Source: Caldifarciminota bacterium
GTDB lineage: Bacteria; Hydrothermota; Hydrothermia; B15-G9; WFZT01
Direction: 5' to 3'
Assembly (NCBI GenBank): GCA_026986655.1
Contig: JALSOD010000005.1
Coordinates: forward strand, 1 to 5,722
DNA length: 5,722 nucleotides
Part shown: in pieces, positions 5,527-5,722 of the stretch
Layout of the letters: each line of letters starts with the position of its first letter
Numbering within the stretch: the stretch's first letter is position 1
Program-made: the position numbers and the translations under genes
Notes under the pieces: model-generated
The model's database searches: none
The model's input: the letters and a program-made list of their open reading frames with translations, nothing else
What the model was told of the DNA's origin: nothing

Positions 5527-5722
5527 TATTTCCAGAGTTTCATGGCGTTCCTGACGTCATCCATAGTCTTGCTTGCCACCTCAGTGGCTTTCTTCGCACC
5601 CTCTTTCAAGATGTCTACTACAACGCCTCTATCTTTCTCAAGCTCGCGTCTCTTCTCCTGATAGGGTTCAAGGTAGGTTATCATCTTTTCAGCAAGTCTC
5701 TTCTTGCATTCGACGCATCCCA
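5526..5722 (-). CDS. trpS: Tryptophanyl-tRNA synthetase, C-terminal end only (cut by window edge)
   Basis: Sixty-four codons and a TAA stop are present; the remainder lies beyond the right edge. The fragment begins GCVECKKRLAEKMITYLEP and ends MDDVRNAMKLWK, matching the C-terminal helical (anticodon-binding) region of bacterial TrpRS, where the chain ends with repeated A-x-x-T-x-x-x-V-R-x-x-M-type heptads. TrpRS charges tRNA-Trp using ATP. The C-x-x-C at residues 2-5 of the fragment lies 62 residues from the C-terminus, like the last two cluster-binding cysteines of Thermotoga maritima TrpRS. The stop overlaps the ribE start by one base. This gene is too short for its catalytic motifs (HIGH, KMSKS) to be seen here, so the call rests on the C-terminal signature. 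Confidence 0.85.
   Translation of the reverse strand, partial: GCVECKKRLAEKMITYLEPYQEKRRELEKDRGVVVDILKEGAKKATEVASKTMDDVRNAMKLWK

Overview
The window holds a compact periplasmic nitrate reductase (Nap) operon on the + strand, facing two housekeeping genes on the - strand. From left to right it contains: a 195-base non-coding leader with a 16-bp-arm dyad and a good sigma70-type promoter; napM (tetraheme cytochrome c); napA (Mo-bis-MGD nitrate reductase with a Tat signal); a 45-base perfect palindrome; napD (NapA maturation chaperone); napG (periplasmic ferredoxin-like protein with four [4Fe-4S] sites); napH (membrane iron-sulfur quinol dehydrogenase); and a second GC-rich hairpin that separates the operon from convergent ribE (riboflavin synthase alpha subunit). 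Upstream of ribE is the 3' end of trpS (tryptophanyl-tRNA synthetase), cut by the window edge.

The genes form one electron chain. NapH, in the membrane, is expected to oxidise menaquinol. NapG would carry the electrons into the periplasm and NapM would relay them to NapA, which reduces nitrate to nitrite. NapD binds the Tat signal of NapA and delays export until the cofactor is in place. No napC (membrane tetraheme quinol dehydrogenase) or napB (diheme small subunit) is present. The operon appears to start at napM with its own promoter, so NapGH is the only quinol dehydrogenase encoded here. The order napM-A-D-G-H resembles the napCMADGH arrangement of sulfate reducers and some deep-branching thermophiles, minus napC.

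The organism is a bacterium with anaerobic respiratory capacity, intermediate GC content, strong Shine-Dalgarno sites, Lys/Glu/Arg-rich proteins and frequent AGA/AGG arginine codons. Together with a TrpRS tail matching the iron-sulfur TrpRS of Thermotoga, this suggests an anaerobic, possibly thermophilic, deep-branching or deltaproteobacteria-like lineage. No species can be named from the sequence alone.

The main unexplained structures are the hairpin inside the operon, which shares its apical 18 bases with the end-of-operon hairpin, and the leader dyad. The protein-coding content is otherwise a recognisable Nap system, and I see no wholly new system here.
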